Shown here: piece after piece, positions 1-7,621 of the stretch | Layout: each line of letters begins with the position of its first letter | Numbering within the stretch: position 1 is the stretch's first letter | Source of the DNA: Achromobacter xylosoxidans | GTDB taxonomy: Bacteria; Pseudomonadota; Gammaproteobacteria; Burkholderiales; Burkholderiaceae_B | Direction of reading: 5' to 3' | NCBI RefSeq assembly: GCF_001457475.1 | Contig: NZ_LN831029.1 | Coordinates: 3,348,001 to 3,412,000, forward strand | DNA length: 64,000 nucleotides | Program-made: the position numbers and the translations under genes | The notes under the pieces: model-generated | What the model saw: only the letters and a program-made list of their open reading frames with translations | Told to the model about the DNA's origin: nothing | Database searches by the model: none

Positions 1-482
1 GCGCAGATGCGGGCGATCTCGGCCAGCGTCAGCACGCGCGGCAGCACCACCCGGTGGATGCCGAATTGCTCCTTCATGAGTTCGATGGCGTCGGTGTGGG
101 TGGCCGAGCCCTGCACCGACAGGTGCAGGCGCAGGTCGGGATAGCGGTCGCGGGCGTACGCCAGCAGGCCGGCATCGGCCATGATGACCGCATCCGCGCC
201 CAGCCCGTGCGCGGCATCGACCGCCTCGCGCCATTCATGGCCGCGGCCGGCCTGCACGAAGGTGTTGATGGCGAACAGCACCTTGCGTTGCCGGCTGTGC
301 GCCAGTTCGACGCCGGCGCGGATGTCGCTTTCGGTGAAATTGAGCCCGGCGAAGTTGCGGGCGTTGGTGGCGTTCTTCAGGCCCAGGTAGACGGTGTCTG
401 CGCCTGCCTCGATCGCCGCCTTCAGCGCGGCCAGGCTGCCGGCCGGCGCAACGAGTTCCAGGGGGGAGGTTCGGGTTTGCAT
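1..482 (-). CDS. ubiU: UbiU, O2-independent ubiquinone hydroxylation protein (U32 peptidase family), partial
   Basis: The reverse strand translates from ATG at 482 into an N-terminus that begins with the LVAPAGSLAALKAAIEAGAD block, followed by VYLGLK, NFTE, AINTF and VLPRVL blocks. This matches the start of UbiU (YhbU), a U32-family protein that works with UbiV and UbiT to hydroxylate the ubiquinone ring without oxygen. About 160 codons are present; the rest, including the Fe-S cysteines, lies left of the window. It follows narL on the same strand, 83 bp downstream of the narL stop, with its own Anr/Fnr-like box. That suits a role in making quinone for nitrate respiration. I see no Shine-Dalgarno before the ATG. 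The family call is firm; ubiV and ubiT cannot be seen here. Confidence 0.85.
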   Translation of the reverse strand, partial: MQTRTSPLELVAPAGSLAALKAAIEAGADTVYLGLKNATNARNFAGLNFTESDIRAGVELAHSRQRKVLFAINTFVQAGRGHEWREAVDAAHGLGADAVIMADAGLLAYARDRYPDLRLHLSVQGSATHTDAIELMKEQFGIHRVVLPRVLTLAEIARIC

Positions 483-489
483 GCCGGCC

Positions 490-531
490 AGTCTAGGGGC
501 CGGCGCGGCGGGTGGCCTTGTCGCAGATCAA
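490..531 (-). promoter_or_regulatory. Anr/Fnr-like box and -10 for ubiU
   Basis: On the minus strand TTGATCTGCGACAA (531-518) matches the Fnr/Anr consensus TTGAT-N4-ATCAA, with one perfect half. A TAGACT hexamer (495-490) is centred 32 bp further on, the spacing expected for a class II Fnr-type promoter. The predicted start of transcription falls at about 483-484, next to the ubiU ATG at 482. Inferred from motif and spacing only. Confidence 0.55.
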
Positions 532-565
532 ACCGTCCCGCGGCGGCGCGCCACGCCGCGCGATT

Positions 566-1237
566 TCAGGCCGGATCGTCGCCGTGCAGGCCGTGCTCGA
601 CGGCGTAGACCGCGACCTGCACGCGGCTGGTGAGGTTCAGCTTCTTCAACACGTTCTGCACGTGGATCTTGACCGTGCTTTCGCTGACGTCGAGTTCGCG
701 CGCGATGACCTTGTTGCTGGCGCCGCGCGCCAGGCACTGCACGATCTGGCGTTCACGCGCCGTCAGGCGATGGCGTTCGGCCTGGCCGGCCGGCGCCTGC
801 GCGGCCAGGCTGGCCTGGCCGCGGAATTGTTCGACCAGCTTGGCCGTCATGCTCTCGGCGATGACGGGTTCGCCGGCCGCGGCGCGGCGGATGGCCGACG
901 TCAGGGCCTCGGCGTCGATGTTCTTGAGCAGATAGCCGCGGGCGCCGTCGCGCAGCGCCTGGCCCAGTTCGTCGGCTTCTTCCGACACAGTGAGGATGAT
1001 CACCGCACAGGAAGGCAGATCCTGCGTCAGCAGTTGCAGCGTCTCCAGCCCCGACAGGCCCGGCATGTTCAGGTCCAGCAGCACCACGTCGGGCTTGAGT
1101 TCCTTGGCACGCTTCAGGCCTTCGACGCCATCGCCGGCCTCGGCCACGATCTCGAAATCGGGCTGGCGCTGCAACAGCAGGCGCATGCCCGAACGGAACA
1201 GGGTGTGGTCATCGACGAGCAGGATACGGATGGGCAT
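566..1237 (-). CDS. narL: Nitrate/nitrite response regulator NarL
   Basis: A 223-residue NarL/FixJ-type regulator. The N-terminal receiver has the acidic pocket (VDDH near residue 9), the phospho-acceptor Asp in VLLDLNMPG and the conserved Lys in LLKNI. The C-terminal LuxR-type helix-turn-helix is clear (LTARERQIVQCLARG, then SESTVKIHVQNVLKKL). It starts 13 bp after the narX stop, so the two are translated as a pair. NarX phosphorylates it in response to nitrate, and it should control the nar genes upstream. Length matches the family (about 215-220 residues). Confidence 0.95.
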   Translation of the reverse strand: MPIRILLVDDHTLFRSGMRLLLQRQPDFEIVAEAGDGVEGLKRAKELKPDVVLLDLNMPGLSGLETLQLLTQDLPSCAVIILTVSEEADELGQALRDGARGYLLKNIDAEALTSAIRRAAAGEPVIAESMTAKLVEQFRGQASLAAQAPAGQAERHRLTARERQIVQCLARGASNKVIARELDVSESTVKIHVQNVLKKLNLTSRVQVAVYAVEHGLHGDDPA

Positions 1238-1250
1238 GGTCTTGAAAGGG

Positions 1251-3188
1251 TCAGGCGGCCTGGCGTTCGGCGTCGGGCAACGTCAAGGCAATGCGCGTGC
1301 CGCCGCCGGGCCGGGATTTCATTGTAATCAAGGCATGCATCCGGGCGGCGCGTTCGCGCATGATGTGCAGGCCGACGTGGGCCTCGCCGCGCTGCGCCAC
1401 TTCGTCCGGATCGTAGCCCTGGCCGTTGTCGGCGATCAGCAGGTTGAAATCGCGGTCGTTGCGCACCACCACGTCGACCCGGTCGGCCTCGGAATGCTTG
1501 CGCACATTCGACAGCGCTTCCTGCAGGATGAACAGCACCTGCAATTGCTGCTCCGGGGCCAGCGGCGCGCCGACGCCCTGGCTGAAGGCCAGCTCGGTGG
1601 CCATGCCGGTCTGGCGGCGGAAACGTTCGACTGTGTCCTGGATGGCGGCCTTCAGGTCGCCCTGGCCCAGCTTGTCGCGGAAGTTGGTGAGCAGCTCGCG
1701 CACGTCCTTGTAGCTTTCGTCCACGCCGGTGCGCAGCAGCGGCAGGATTTCCTCGACCTCGGCCTGGTCGCCGCGCTTGACGGCCGCGTCCAGCAGCTGC
1801 AATTGCAGGTTCAGGAAGTTCAAGCCCTGCGCCAGGCTGTCGTGCAGCCCCTGCGCCACCAGGCCGCGCTCCTGCACCACCGCCAGCTGGCGCGCCTGGG
1901 CGCCCAGGCGGCGGTTGTCCAGCGCCACGCCCAGGTGCTGCCCCAGGGTTTCGAGCAGTTGCGAGTCGGACGGCGCCAGCTTGCGCTGGCTGCGGAAATG
2001 CAGCGAGTACGAGCCCAGCACCTCGTCGCGCGTGACGATGCGGAACACCGCCACGCTGGCGAAGCCGTCGCGCTGGCAGTTCAGGTCCATCTGCGGTGGC
2101 GCCTGGCGAAAATCCTGGATCACGACGACGCCGGCCTGGCGCGTGGCCACGCCGCAATAGCAGTCGTCGACCCGCATGCAGTGCTCGGATTCGACCAGTT
2201 CCTCGGACAGGCCCACCGACACCACCAGGTTGAGCTTTTCGTTGTTCGGGTCGAGCGCGCGGATGCTGCCGCCCTCGGCGTCGAACTGCAGCATGACGCG
2301 GCGCAGGAAGCCCTGGCACATTGCCTCGATCTCGTTGGGCTGGTTCAGGAACGCCGCCATGTCGTACAGCGCGCCGATGTCGCGGTTCTGCGCCGCGAGC
2401 TGGGCGGTCTTTTCGCCCACCCGCTGTTCCAGGCCGGTGTACAGGCTCTGCAATTCGTCGGCCATGCGGTTGAAGCCGCGCGCCAGCACGCCGAATTCAT
2501 CCTGGCTCTCGACCGGCAGGCGGGTGCTGAACTCGCGCGCCGCCATGCGCTGCAGGCCGTCGCGCAGGCGCAGCACGGGCGCGATGATCCACAGGTACAG
2601 CAGGTAGATCATGGCCAGGGTGCCGGCGCTGGCGATGGCCGCCAGCACGCCCTGCGACAGCCGCAGCGAGGTGGTCTTGCCGGCGTTGTCCTGCTCGATC
2701 ATGCGCACCAGCTCGTCGGCGCGGGCAACGAAATCGGGCAGCGTCTCCAGGTATTCGGCCGCGTCCTCGCGGGCGATGGCGCGCATTGCCGCCGGCCGCA
2801 TGATGTCGCGCCAGTAGTCGGCCACGCCCAGCCAATGCTGGCGGATGGTCGGATCGTTGGGAATGAACAGCGGCCGGGCCGGATTGCCGCGCGCCAGGCG
2901 GGCGATGGTGTCGTCCATCAACTGCACCTGCTCTTCGGTGCGCGCCTGGCGCCCGGCCTCGGGCCGCATCAGCTCCACCGCGACCCGGTTGGCGCGCATG
3001 CGCAGGCTGCCGGTGTCGTTGATGGCCGCGCCCGCGCCTTCCAGCTGCCACGACAGCCACAGCGTCAGGCCGATCATGCCGAGCACCACGATCAACGCCA
3101 GCAGCGAACTGGCGACGATGCGCGTCGACAGCCGGTGGCGTGGCGACGGCAGGCCCTGGGCGTCGGAGGGGGAATCGGGTGTGGTCAT
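1251..3188 (-). CDS. narX: Nitrate/nitrite sensor histidine kinase NarX
   Basis: A 645-residue membrane sensor. After a short cytoplasmic N-terminus comes TM1, then a periplasmic domain with a P-box-like nitrate-binding segment (INDTGSLRMRANRVAVEL), TM2 and a HAMP domain. A GAF-like central module with a Cys cluster (CMRVDDCYCGVA) follows. The transmitter is of the NarX/HisKA_3 type: H-box GLHDSLAQGLNFL, N-box QEALSNVRKHS and G-box DNGQGYD. I chose ATG 3188 over the longer frame to 3251 because the extra 21 residues are low in complexity and unlike NarX. It lies downstream of mobB and upstream of narL. It is somewhat longer than E. coli NarX (598 residues). Confidence 0.93.
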   Translation of the reverse strand: MTTPDSPSDAQGLPSPRHRLSTRIVASSLLALIVVLGMIGLTLWLSWQLEGAGAAINDTGSLRMRANRVAVELMRPEAGRQARTEEQVQLMDDTIARLARGNPARPLFIPNDPTIRQHWLGVADYWRDIMRPAAMRAIAREDAAEYLETLPDFVARADELVRMIEQDNAGKTTSLRLSQGVLAAIASAGTLAMIYLLYLWIIAPVLRLRDGLQRMAAREFSTRLPVESQDEFGVLARGFNRMADELQSLYTGLEQRVGEKTAQLAAQNRDIGALYDMAAFLNQPNEIEAMCQGFLRRVMLQFDAEGGSIRALDPNNEKLNLVVSVGLSEELVESEHCMRVDDCYCGVATRQAGVVVIQDFRQAPPQMDLNCQRDGFASVAVFRIVTRDEVLGSYSLHFRSQRKLAPSDSQLLETLGQHLGVALDNRRLGAQARQLAVVQERGLVAQGLHDSLAQGLNFLNLQLQLLDAAVKRGDQAEVEEILPLLRTGVDESYKDVRELLTNFRDKLGQGDLKAAIQDTVERFRRQTGMATELAFSQGVGAPLAPEQQLQVLFILQEALSNVRKHSEADRVDVVVRNDRDFNLLIADNGQGYDPDEVAQRGEAHVGLHIMRERAARMHALITMKSRPGGGTRIALTLPDAERQAA

Positions 3189-3288
3189 GGACTGGGCTTG
3201 CGCGCGGGCGTGCCTGAAGCGGGTTGGGCGATTGCCAGCCTTGAGGCGCACGCCGCGCGGCTGGCAGACTCCAGTGTAGTCGTTCCGC

Positions 3289-3813
3289 TCAACCCTGCCG
3301 CACCGCCCGGATGATGAAATCGGCCACCGCGGCCGGGTCGTTCAGGGGCAGGCAAGGCAGGTCCGTGGCCAGCGCCGCGTCGGTCACGATCGCCAGGAAG
3401 CCGGCGTCCTCGGCATGCAGCGGCGGCTTGCCCAGCGCCGGACGGTAGACCTCGATGCGGGGAATGGCCGCCTGCTTGAAACCCTCCACCAGCACCAGGT
3501 CGGCCGGCGCCAGGCGCAGCAACTGCTCTTGCAGCGACGGCTCCGGCGCCCCGCGCAGCTCGTGCACGATGGCATAGCGGAACGGCGACGCCACCATCAC
3601 CTCCTGCGCCCCGGCCTGGCGGAAACGCGCGCTGTCCTTGCCGGGCGGCTCCATCTCGAAGTCGTGGTGGCTGTGCTTGATGACGCTGACCTTCAGGCCG
3701 CGCGCGCGCAGCAGCGGCAGCATGGCCTCGATCAGGGTGGTCTTGCCGCTGCCTGAGCGGCCGGCAATGCCGAAAACGGGGTCATGCGGGCTCCGTGAAC
3801 AAGGGACAGACAA
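3289..3813 (-). CDS. mobB: Molybdopterin-guanine dinucleotide biosynthesis protein MobB
   Basis: A 174-residue P-loop GTPase. The Walker A motif is [13 protein letters not shown] near residues 15-27, followed by the MobB block [13 protein letters not shown] and [13 protein letters not shown], and a LVLVEGFK segment. Length is the same as E. coli MobB (175). It is thought to help attach GMP to molybdopterin, giving the bis-MGD cofactor that NarG needs. Its start overlaps the 3' end of the carbonic anhydrase gene by 32 bp, so translation is probably coupled. No mobA is present in the window. Confidence 0.9.
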   Translation of the reverse strand: MSVPCSRSPHDPVFGIAGRSGSGKTTLIEAMLPLLRARGLKVSVIKHSHHDFEMEPPGKDSARFRQAGAQEVMVASPFRYAIVHELRGAPEPSLQEQLLRLAPADLVLVEGFKQAAIPRIEVYRPALGKPPLHAEDAGFLAIVTDAALATDLPCLPLNDPAAVADFIIRAVRQG

Positions 3814-4441
3814 TGGGCAGGAACGCGTCCGCCCGGGCCGAGTATGCCAGCAAAGCGCCCGCCACCAGGTCGAAGTACCAGCCGTGCAGGGTCAGGTCGC
3901 CGGCCTGCAGGCGCCGCTGCACGCACGGCAGGCGCTCCAGGTTGCGCAGCGAGATCAGGATGGAGGCCTGCTCGCAGGCGCGCCGGTGTTCCGCCAGCGA
4001 CGCCGTCGGCATCTCGCTCAACACGCGCAGGCGCGCCGGCTCGGCGATATCCATCCAGCGGTCCAGGTAGTCCGGCTCGCCGCCGCCGAGCGCCGGACGC
4101 TCCATCAGCGCGCGGATGCCGCCGCACTGGGCATGGCCCAGCACGATGATGCGGCTGACCTTGAGCTGCTCGACCGCGAACTGGATAGCGGCCAGCACGC
4201 CGTGGTGGCCCTGGTCGCGGTCGGGCGGCGGCACCAAGTTGGCGACGTTGCGCACGGTGAAGATGTCGCCCGGATCGCAGCCCAGCAGCATGGCCGGATC
4301 GACCCGCGAATCGCAGCAGCCCACCAGCAGCGTGCTGGGGTGCTGGCCGTCGCGCAGGTTGCGGTACAGCGATGGCGCCTCTTCGTAGTATTGATGCTGG
4401 AAGCGCTGGAAGCCGTCCACCAGCCGTTCGATGTCGCGCAT
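3782..4441 (-). CDS. Beta-class carbonic anhydrase
   Basis: A 219-residue beta-carbonic anhydrase that interconverts CO2 and bicarbonate. The zinc site is visible: Cys and the Asp/Arg dyad in GCCDSRVD (about residues 41-48), and His and Cys in [10 protein letters not shown] (about residues 101-110). The Cys before the Asp is unusual compared with the more common CSDSR, but occurs in the family. It starts 3 bp after the moaA stop and overlaps mobB by 32 bp, so it is embedded inside the molybdenum-cofactor part of the nar operon. A role in nitrate respiration (bicarbonate or pH balance) is inference from position only. Confidence 0.92.
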   Translation of the reverse strand: MRDIERLVDGFQRFQHQYYEEAPSLYRNLRDGQHPSTLLVGCCDSRVDPAMLLGCDPGDIFTVRNVANLVPPPDRDQGHHGVLAAIQFAVEQLKVSRIIVLGHAQCGGIRALMERPALGGGEPDYLDRWMDIAEPARLRVLSEMPTASLAEHRRACEQASILISLRNLERLPCVQRRLQAGDLTLHGWYFDLVAGALLAYSARADAFLPIVCPLFTEPA

Positions 4442-4444
4442 GGT

Positions 4445-5488
4445 TCAGCCTCCGGTCTGCGACATGAAACGCACGATGCGCTCGGGCCGGGTGGTGAATT
4501 CGTGGCGTTCCGGCTTGGCGGCGATGCCGGCGCGGATCGCTCGTTCCAGGTCGGCGTCGCTGGCGCCCTCGCGCAGCAGCCGCCCCAGCGGCACCTGGTC
4601 TTCCTGGCCCAGGCACAGGTAGAGGGTGCCGTCCACGCCCAGCCGCACGCGGTTGCAGGCGGCGCAGAAATGGCGCGACATGGGCGTGATGACGCCCAGC
4701 ACCGGCGCGCCGCCGCCGCTGCTCCAGTAGCGCGCCGGGCCCGCGCCCTGGCCCGCCAGCGCCGGCACCAGGCCGGCGTCGGCCGCCAGCCGCGCGCCCA
4801 GCTCGCCGAGGTCGGCATGGGCATAGCGGCGGCCGCAATCGCCCACCGGCATCGGCTCGATCAGGCGCAGGATGAAGCCTTGCGCCAGCGCGTAGTCCAG
4901 CAGCCGGCGCACGTCGGCCTCGGGCGTGGCGGCATGCACCACGCTGTTGAGCTTGATCGGCGCGAAACCGGCCTCGCGCGCGGCCCGCAGCCCGGCCAGC
5001 ACGGCATCCAGGCAATCGCGTCCGGTGATGCGACCGAACTCGGCCGCGTCCAGGGTGTCCAGGCTGATGTTCAGGCGGTGCACGCCCGCCGCCCGCAAGG
5101 CGGCGGCATGGCGCGCCAGCTGGGTGCCGTTGGTCGACAGCGACAGGTCGTCCACCCCCGGCAGCGCCGCGATGGCGGCGGCCAGGCCGGCCACGCCGCG
5201 GCGCAGCAGCGGCTCGCCGCCGGTCAGCCGCAAGCGGCGCACGCCCAGGCCGGCGAACAGGCCCGCCAGGCGCGCCATTTCGTCATGGCGCAACCAGTTG
5301 GCGGGCTCCTCGAAGCCCTTGAAGCCCTTGGGCATGCAGTAGCCGCAGCGCAGGTCGCAACGGTCGGTGACCGAGACCCGCAGGTAATCGATGCGGCGGC
5401 CGAAGCTGTCGACCAGCCCCAGGGGCTCGGCGGGCGCCGCGGTCCCGCTGGCCACCGGGACCGCCGCCAGGGCGGGCGCGGGTGTCAT
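4445..5488 (-). CDS. moaA: GTP 3',8-cyclase MoaA
   Basis: A 347-residue radical SAM enzyme for the first step of molybdopterin synthesis, turning GTP into 3',8-cyclo-H2GTP. The SAM-binding [4Fe-4S] motif is C44-x3-C48-x2-C51 (TDRCDLRCGYC). The C-terminal cluster ligands are in HFCAACNRVRL and LYLCLGQ, and the protein ends in the conserved Gly-Gly tail. The reading frame stays open far upstream, but the ATG at 5488 overlaps the stop of the preceding gene (ATGA) and places the Cys motif where expected. It sits in the nar operon to supply cofactor for NarG. Confidence 0.95.
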   Translation of the reverse strand: MTPAPALAAVPVASGTAAPAEPLGLVDSFGRRIDYLRVSVTDRCDLRCGYCMPKGFKGFEEPANWLRHDEMARLAGLFAGLGVRRLRLTGGEPLLRRGVAGLAAAIAALPGVDDLSLSTNGTQLARHAAALRAAGVHRLNISLDTLDAAEFGRITGRDCLDAVLAGLRAAREAGFAPIKLNSVVHAATPEADVRRLLDYALAQGFILRLIEPMPVGDCGRRYAHADLGELGARLAADAGLVPALAGQGAGPARYWSSGGGAPVLGVITPMSRHFCAACNRVRLGVDGTLYLCLGQEDQVPLGRLLREGASDADLERAIRAGIAAKPERHEFTTRPERIVRFMSQTGG

Positions 5489-6243
5489 GACGGGCTCCCG
5501 AACACCCGGTCGTCCTCGGCGCCGCCCAGGTCGATGCCGCGCACGTCGGCGCGATCCACCAGCAGCCTGGCGTACTGGCGCCAGGCGGTGTCGCGGCTGG
5601 CGGCGGCCAGGGCCGAGGCGATCGATTCGCGCACCTGCTCGAACGGCAGCAGGCGTCCTTCGATGCGCCGCGTCACCCGCACGATGTGCAGCCCGTGACG
5701 GGTTTCCAGCACCTGCGGCAGCAGGCCGCCGGCCGGCAGGGCGAACACGGCCTTCTCGAATTCCGGCACGGTGTCGCCGCGCCCCAGCTGCCCCAGGTTG
5801 CCGCCCACCGCCGCCGACGGGCAGTTGGACTGCCGCCGCGCCACCTCGGCAAAGCCGGAGGGGTCGGCCAGCAGGTCCGCCAGCACCGCGCTGGCGTGGG
5901 CCCGCAGCATGTCCAGGTTGACCCCGGGGGTGACCTGGAACAGGATGTGGTCGGCCTCGATCAGCTCGCCAACGATGAAGCGCTGCGGATTGGCCTGGTA
6001 GTAGCGGCGGCAGGCCGCCTCGTCGGCCTCGGGCGCCGGCGCGTGGCGTTCCAGCAGGACGCCGATGGCGTCCTCTTCCGAAGCGAGATCCAACCCCTGC
6101 CGCGCGGCCTCGTCCCGCAGCACCCGGCGCAGCACCAGCGCGGTGGTGGCGGCGCGCATCGGGTTGGGCGCGTCCGCGTGCAGCGGCAGTTCGTGCTCCA
6201 TGTCGGCGTCGGTCAGTTCGACGCCATTGATCGTCACAGGCAT
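5485..6243 (-). CDS. Parvulin-type peptidyl-prolyl isomerase of the nitrate reductase operon
   Basis: A 252-residue protein with an N-terminal helical region and a parvulin (PpiC/NifM-like) domain at about residues 90-200: EADHILFQV, FAEVARRQSNCPSA, GGNLGQLGRG, VPEFEKAVFAL and HGLHIVRV. No signal peptide is visible, so it should act in the cytoplasm. It lies between narI and moaA, with a good ribosome site (GAGGAGG) before its ATG and a 4-bp overlap with moaA. In-operon parvulins of this kind are known in nar loci of some proteobacteria, probably helping NarG/NarH maturation; the target is inferred. Confidence 0.88.
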   Translation of the reverse strand: MPVTINGVELTDADMEHELPLHADAPNPMRAATTALVLRRVLRDEAARQGLDLASEEDAIGVLLERHAPAPEADEAACRRYYQANPQRFIVGELIEADHILFQVTPGVNLDMLRAHASAVLADLLADPSGFAEVARRQSNCPSAAVGGNLGQLGRGDTVPEFEKAVFALPAGGLLPQVLETRHGLHIVRVTRRIEGRLLPFEQVRESIASALAAASRDTAWRQYARLLVDRADVRGIDLGGAEDDRVFGSPS

Positions 6244-6258
6244 GTCGGCCTCCTCGGG

Positions 6259-6942
6259 TCAGCGCGGACGCACCAGTTGCCAGGCGCGGCCCAGGTAGCC
6301 GACCGAGGCGAAGCCGCTCCAGACGTGCACCAGGCGCGTGAACGGGAAGATCACGAACAGGGTCAGGCCCATGAACAGGTGCGCCTTGAATAGCGGCGGC
6401 ACGTCGGCCACGAAGCTGGCGGCGTCGCCGCGGAAGGTCACGATGTGCTGCGCCCAGTTCATCAGGCGCACCATCATCTCGCCATCCATGTGGCCGGCCG
6501 ACAGCGCGATGGTCGACAGGCCCAGCAGCAGCGTCACCAGGATCCACAGCAGCAACAGCTTGTCGCCGGGCCGGGTGGTCTTGCGGATGCGCGGGTCGCT
6601 CAGGCGGCGGTGGATCAGGATCAGCAGGCCGATCAGGCACAGCCCGCCCATGACGCCGCCGGCCACCATGGCGACGGTCTGCTTGAGCGTGTGCGACACG
6701 CCGAGCGTGTCCCACACCACCACCGGGGTCAACAGGCCCGCCAGGTGGCCGAAGAACAGCCCCAGGATGCCGACGTGGAACAGGATGTTGCCCAGCCGCA
6801 GCTGGCCGCGATGCAGCAGCTGCGAGCTGTCGGTCTTCCAGGTGTACTGCTCGCGCTCGAAGCGCGCCAGGCTGCCCAGCAGGAACACCGTCAGGGCAAT
6901 GTAGGGGTAGATGCCGAAGAAGAACTGGTTCAGGGAATTCAT
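6259..6942 (-). CDS. narI: Respiratory nitrate reductase gamma subunit NarI (cytochrome b)
   Basis: A 227-residue membrane subunit that oxidises quinol and passes electrons to NarH. Five hydrophobic segments are visible. The four haem-ligand histidines are conserved at H56, H66, H188 and H206, almost the same numbers as E. coli NarI (56, 66, 187, 205). It anchors NarGH to the inner face of the cytoplasmic membrane. It follows narJ by 17 bp in the narGHJI order. Confidence 0.96.
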   Translation of the reverse strand: MNSLNQFFFGIYPYIALTVFLLGSLARFEREQYTWKTDSSQLLHRGQLRLGNILFHVGILGLFFGHLAGLLTPVVVWDTLGVSHTLKQTVAMVAGGVMGGLCLIGLLILIHRRLSDPRIRKTTRPGDKLLLLWILVTLLLGLSTIALSAGHMDGEMMVRLMNWAQHIVTFRGDAASFVADVPPLFKAHLFMGLTLFVIFPFTRLVHVWSGFASVGYLGRAWQLVRPR

Positions 6943-6959
6943 GATGCGTGTCCTGGAAA

Positions 6960-7607
6960 TTAGCGGGTCGCCGGCGCGCGGGGATAGAAGCGCACGGCCT
7001 GCGCGCCGTCGCCCGAGAACGGGCGCAGCAGCGGCTCGACGCCGTCGGCGCCGGCGCCGAAGGTCTCCATGGCTTCGTCCATGTCGCGCACCGGCGGCGC
7101 GGTCTGCTCGCGCGGCGTGACCCGCGACAGGCCGCGCAGCACGACGAAGACGCTGGCGTAGGGGCTCTCGTTGCGCGCCAGGCGCGAACCGATGGCGGCC
7201 AGCACGTGGATGGCGTCGTCCAGCAGGTCCCGCGCCACGGCCGGGTCGATCACGCCCAGGAACTCCAGGAACAACGGCACGTGGTCCGGCAGTTCCGACA
7301 CCACCGGTTCGAAGCCGTGCTGGCGGTAGGTCTCGAGCAGGTCGACCATGGCCTGGCCACGGTCGCGGCTTTCGCCGTGCACGTGCTCGAACAGGTGCAG
7401 CGAATGGGCGCGGTTGCGGTCGAAGGTGGCGACGTAGGTCTCCTGCAGCGCGATCAGGTCCTGGCTGGCCAGGTGGCCGATCAGCGGTTGCAGGGTTTCC
7501 TCGGCCTCGGGATGGGCGGCCAGGGCGGCCTCGACCTCGGTCAGGGCGTCCAGCAGTTCCTGTTCGGGGTAGCAGAGCAGCGCGGAAAGCAGTCGATAAA
7601 GGCTCAT
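6960..7607 (-). CDS. narJ: Nitrate reductase assembly chaperone NarJ (delta)
   Basis: A 215-residue cytoplasmic helical protein of the TorD/NarJ family. It starts MSLYRLLSALLCYPEQELL and contains the family signatures LQETYVATFDRNRAHSLHLFEHVHGE and LPLFLEFLG-like VPLFLEFLGVID. NarJ binds the NarG N-terminus and allows insertion of the Mo cofactor and the Fe-S cluster. The ATG at 7607 follows the narH stop by 14 bp. The frame is open further upstream, but only this start gives a NarJ-like N-terminus. Its C-terminal 40 residues are poorly conserved. Confidence 0.95.
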   Translation of the reverse strand: MSLYRLLSALLCYPEQELLDALTEVEAALAAHPEAEETLQPLIGHLASQDLIALQETYVATFDRNRAHSLHLFEHVHGESRDRGQAMVDLLETYRQHGFEPVVSELPDHVPLFLEFLGVIDPAVARDLLDDAIHVLAAIGSRLARNESPYASVFVVLRGLSRVTPREQTAPPVRDMDEAMETFGAGADGVEPLLRPFSGDGAQAVRFYPRAPATR

Positions 7608-7621
7608 GATGTTCTCCGGTC

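Noticed and set aside
4445..6715. Reading of moaA as a 756-codon gene extending upstream
   Set aside because: The upstream part is Arg/Pro/Gly-rich shadow of the parvulin and narI genes. The ATG at 5488 overlaps the preceding stop and gives normal MoaA length.
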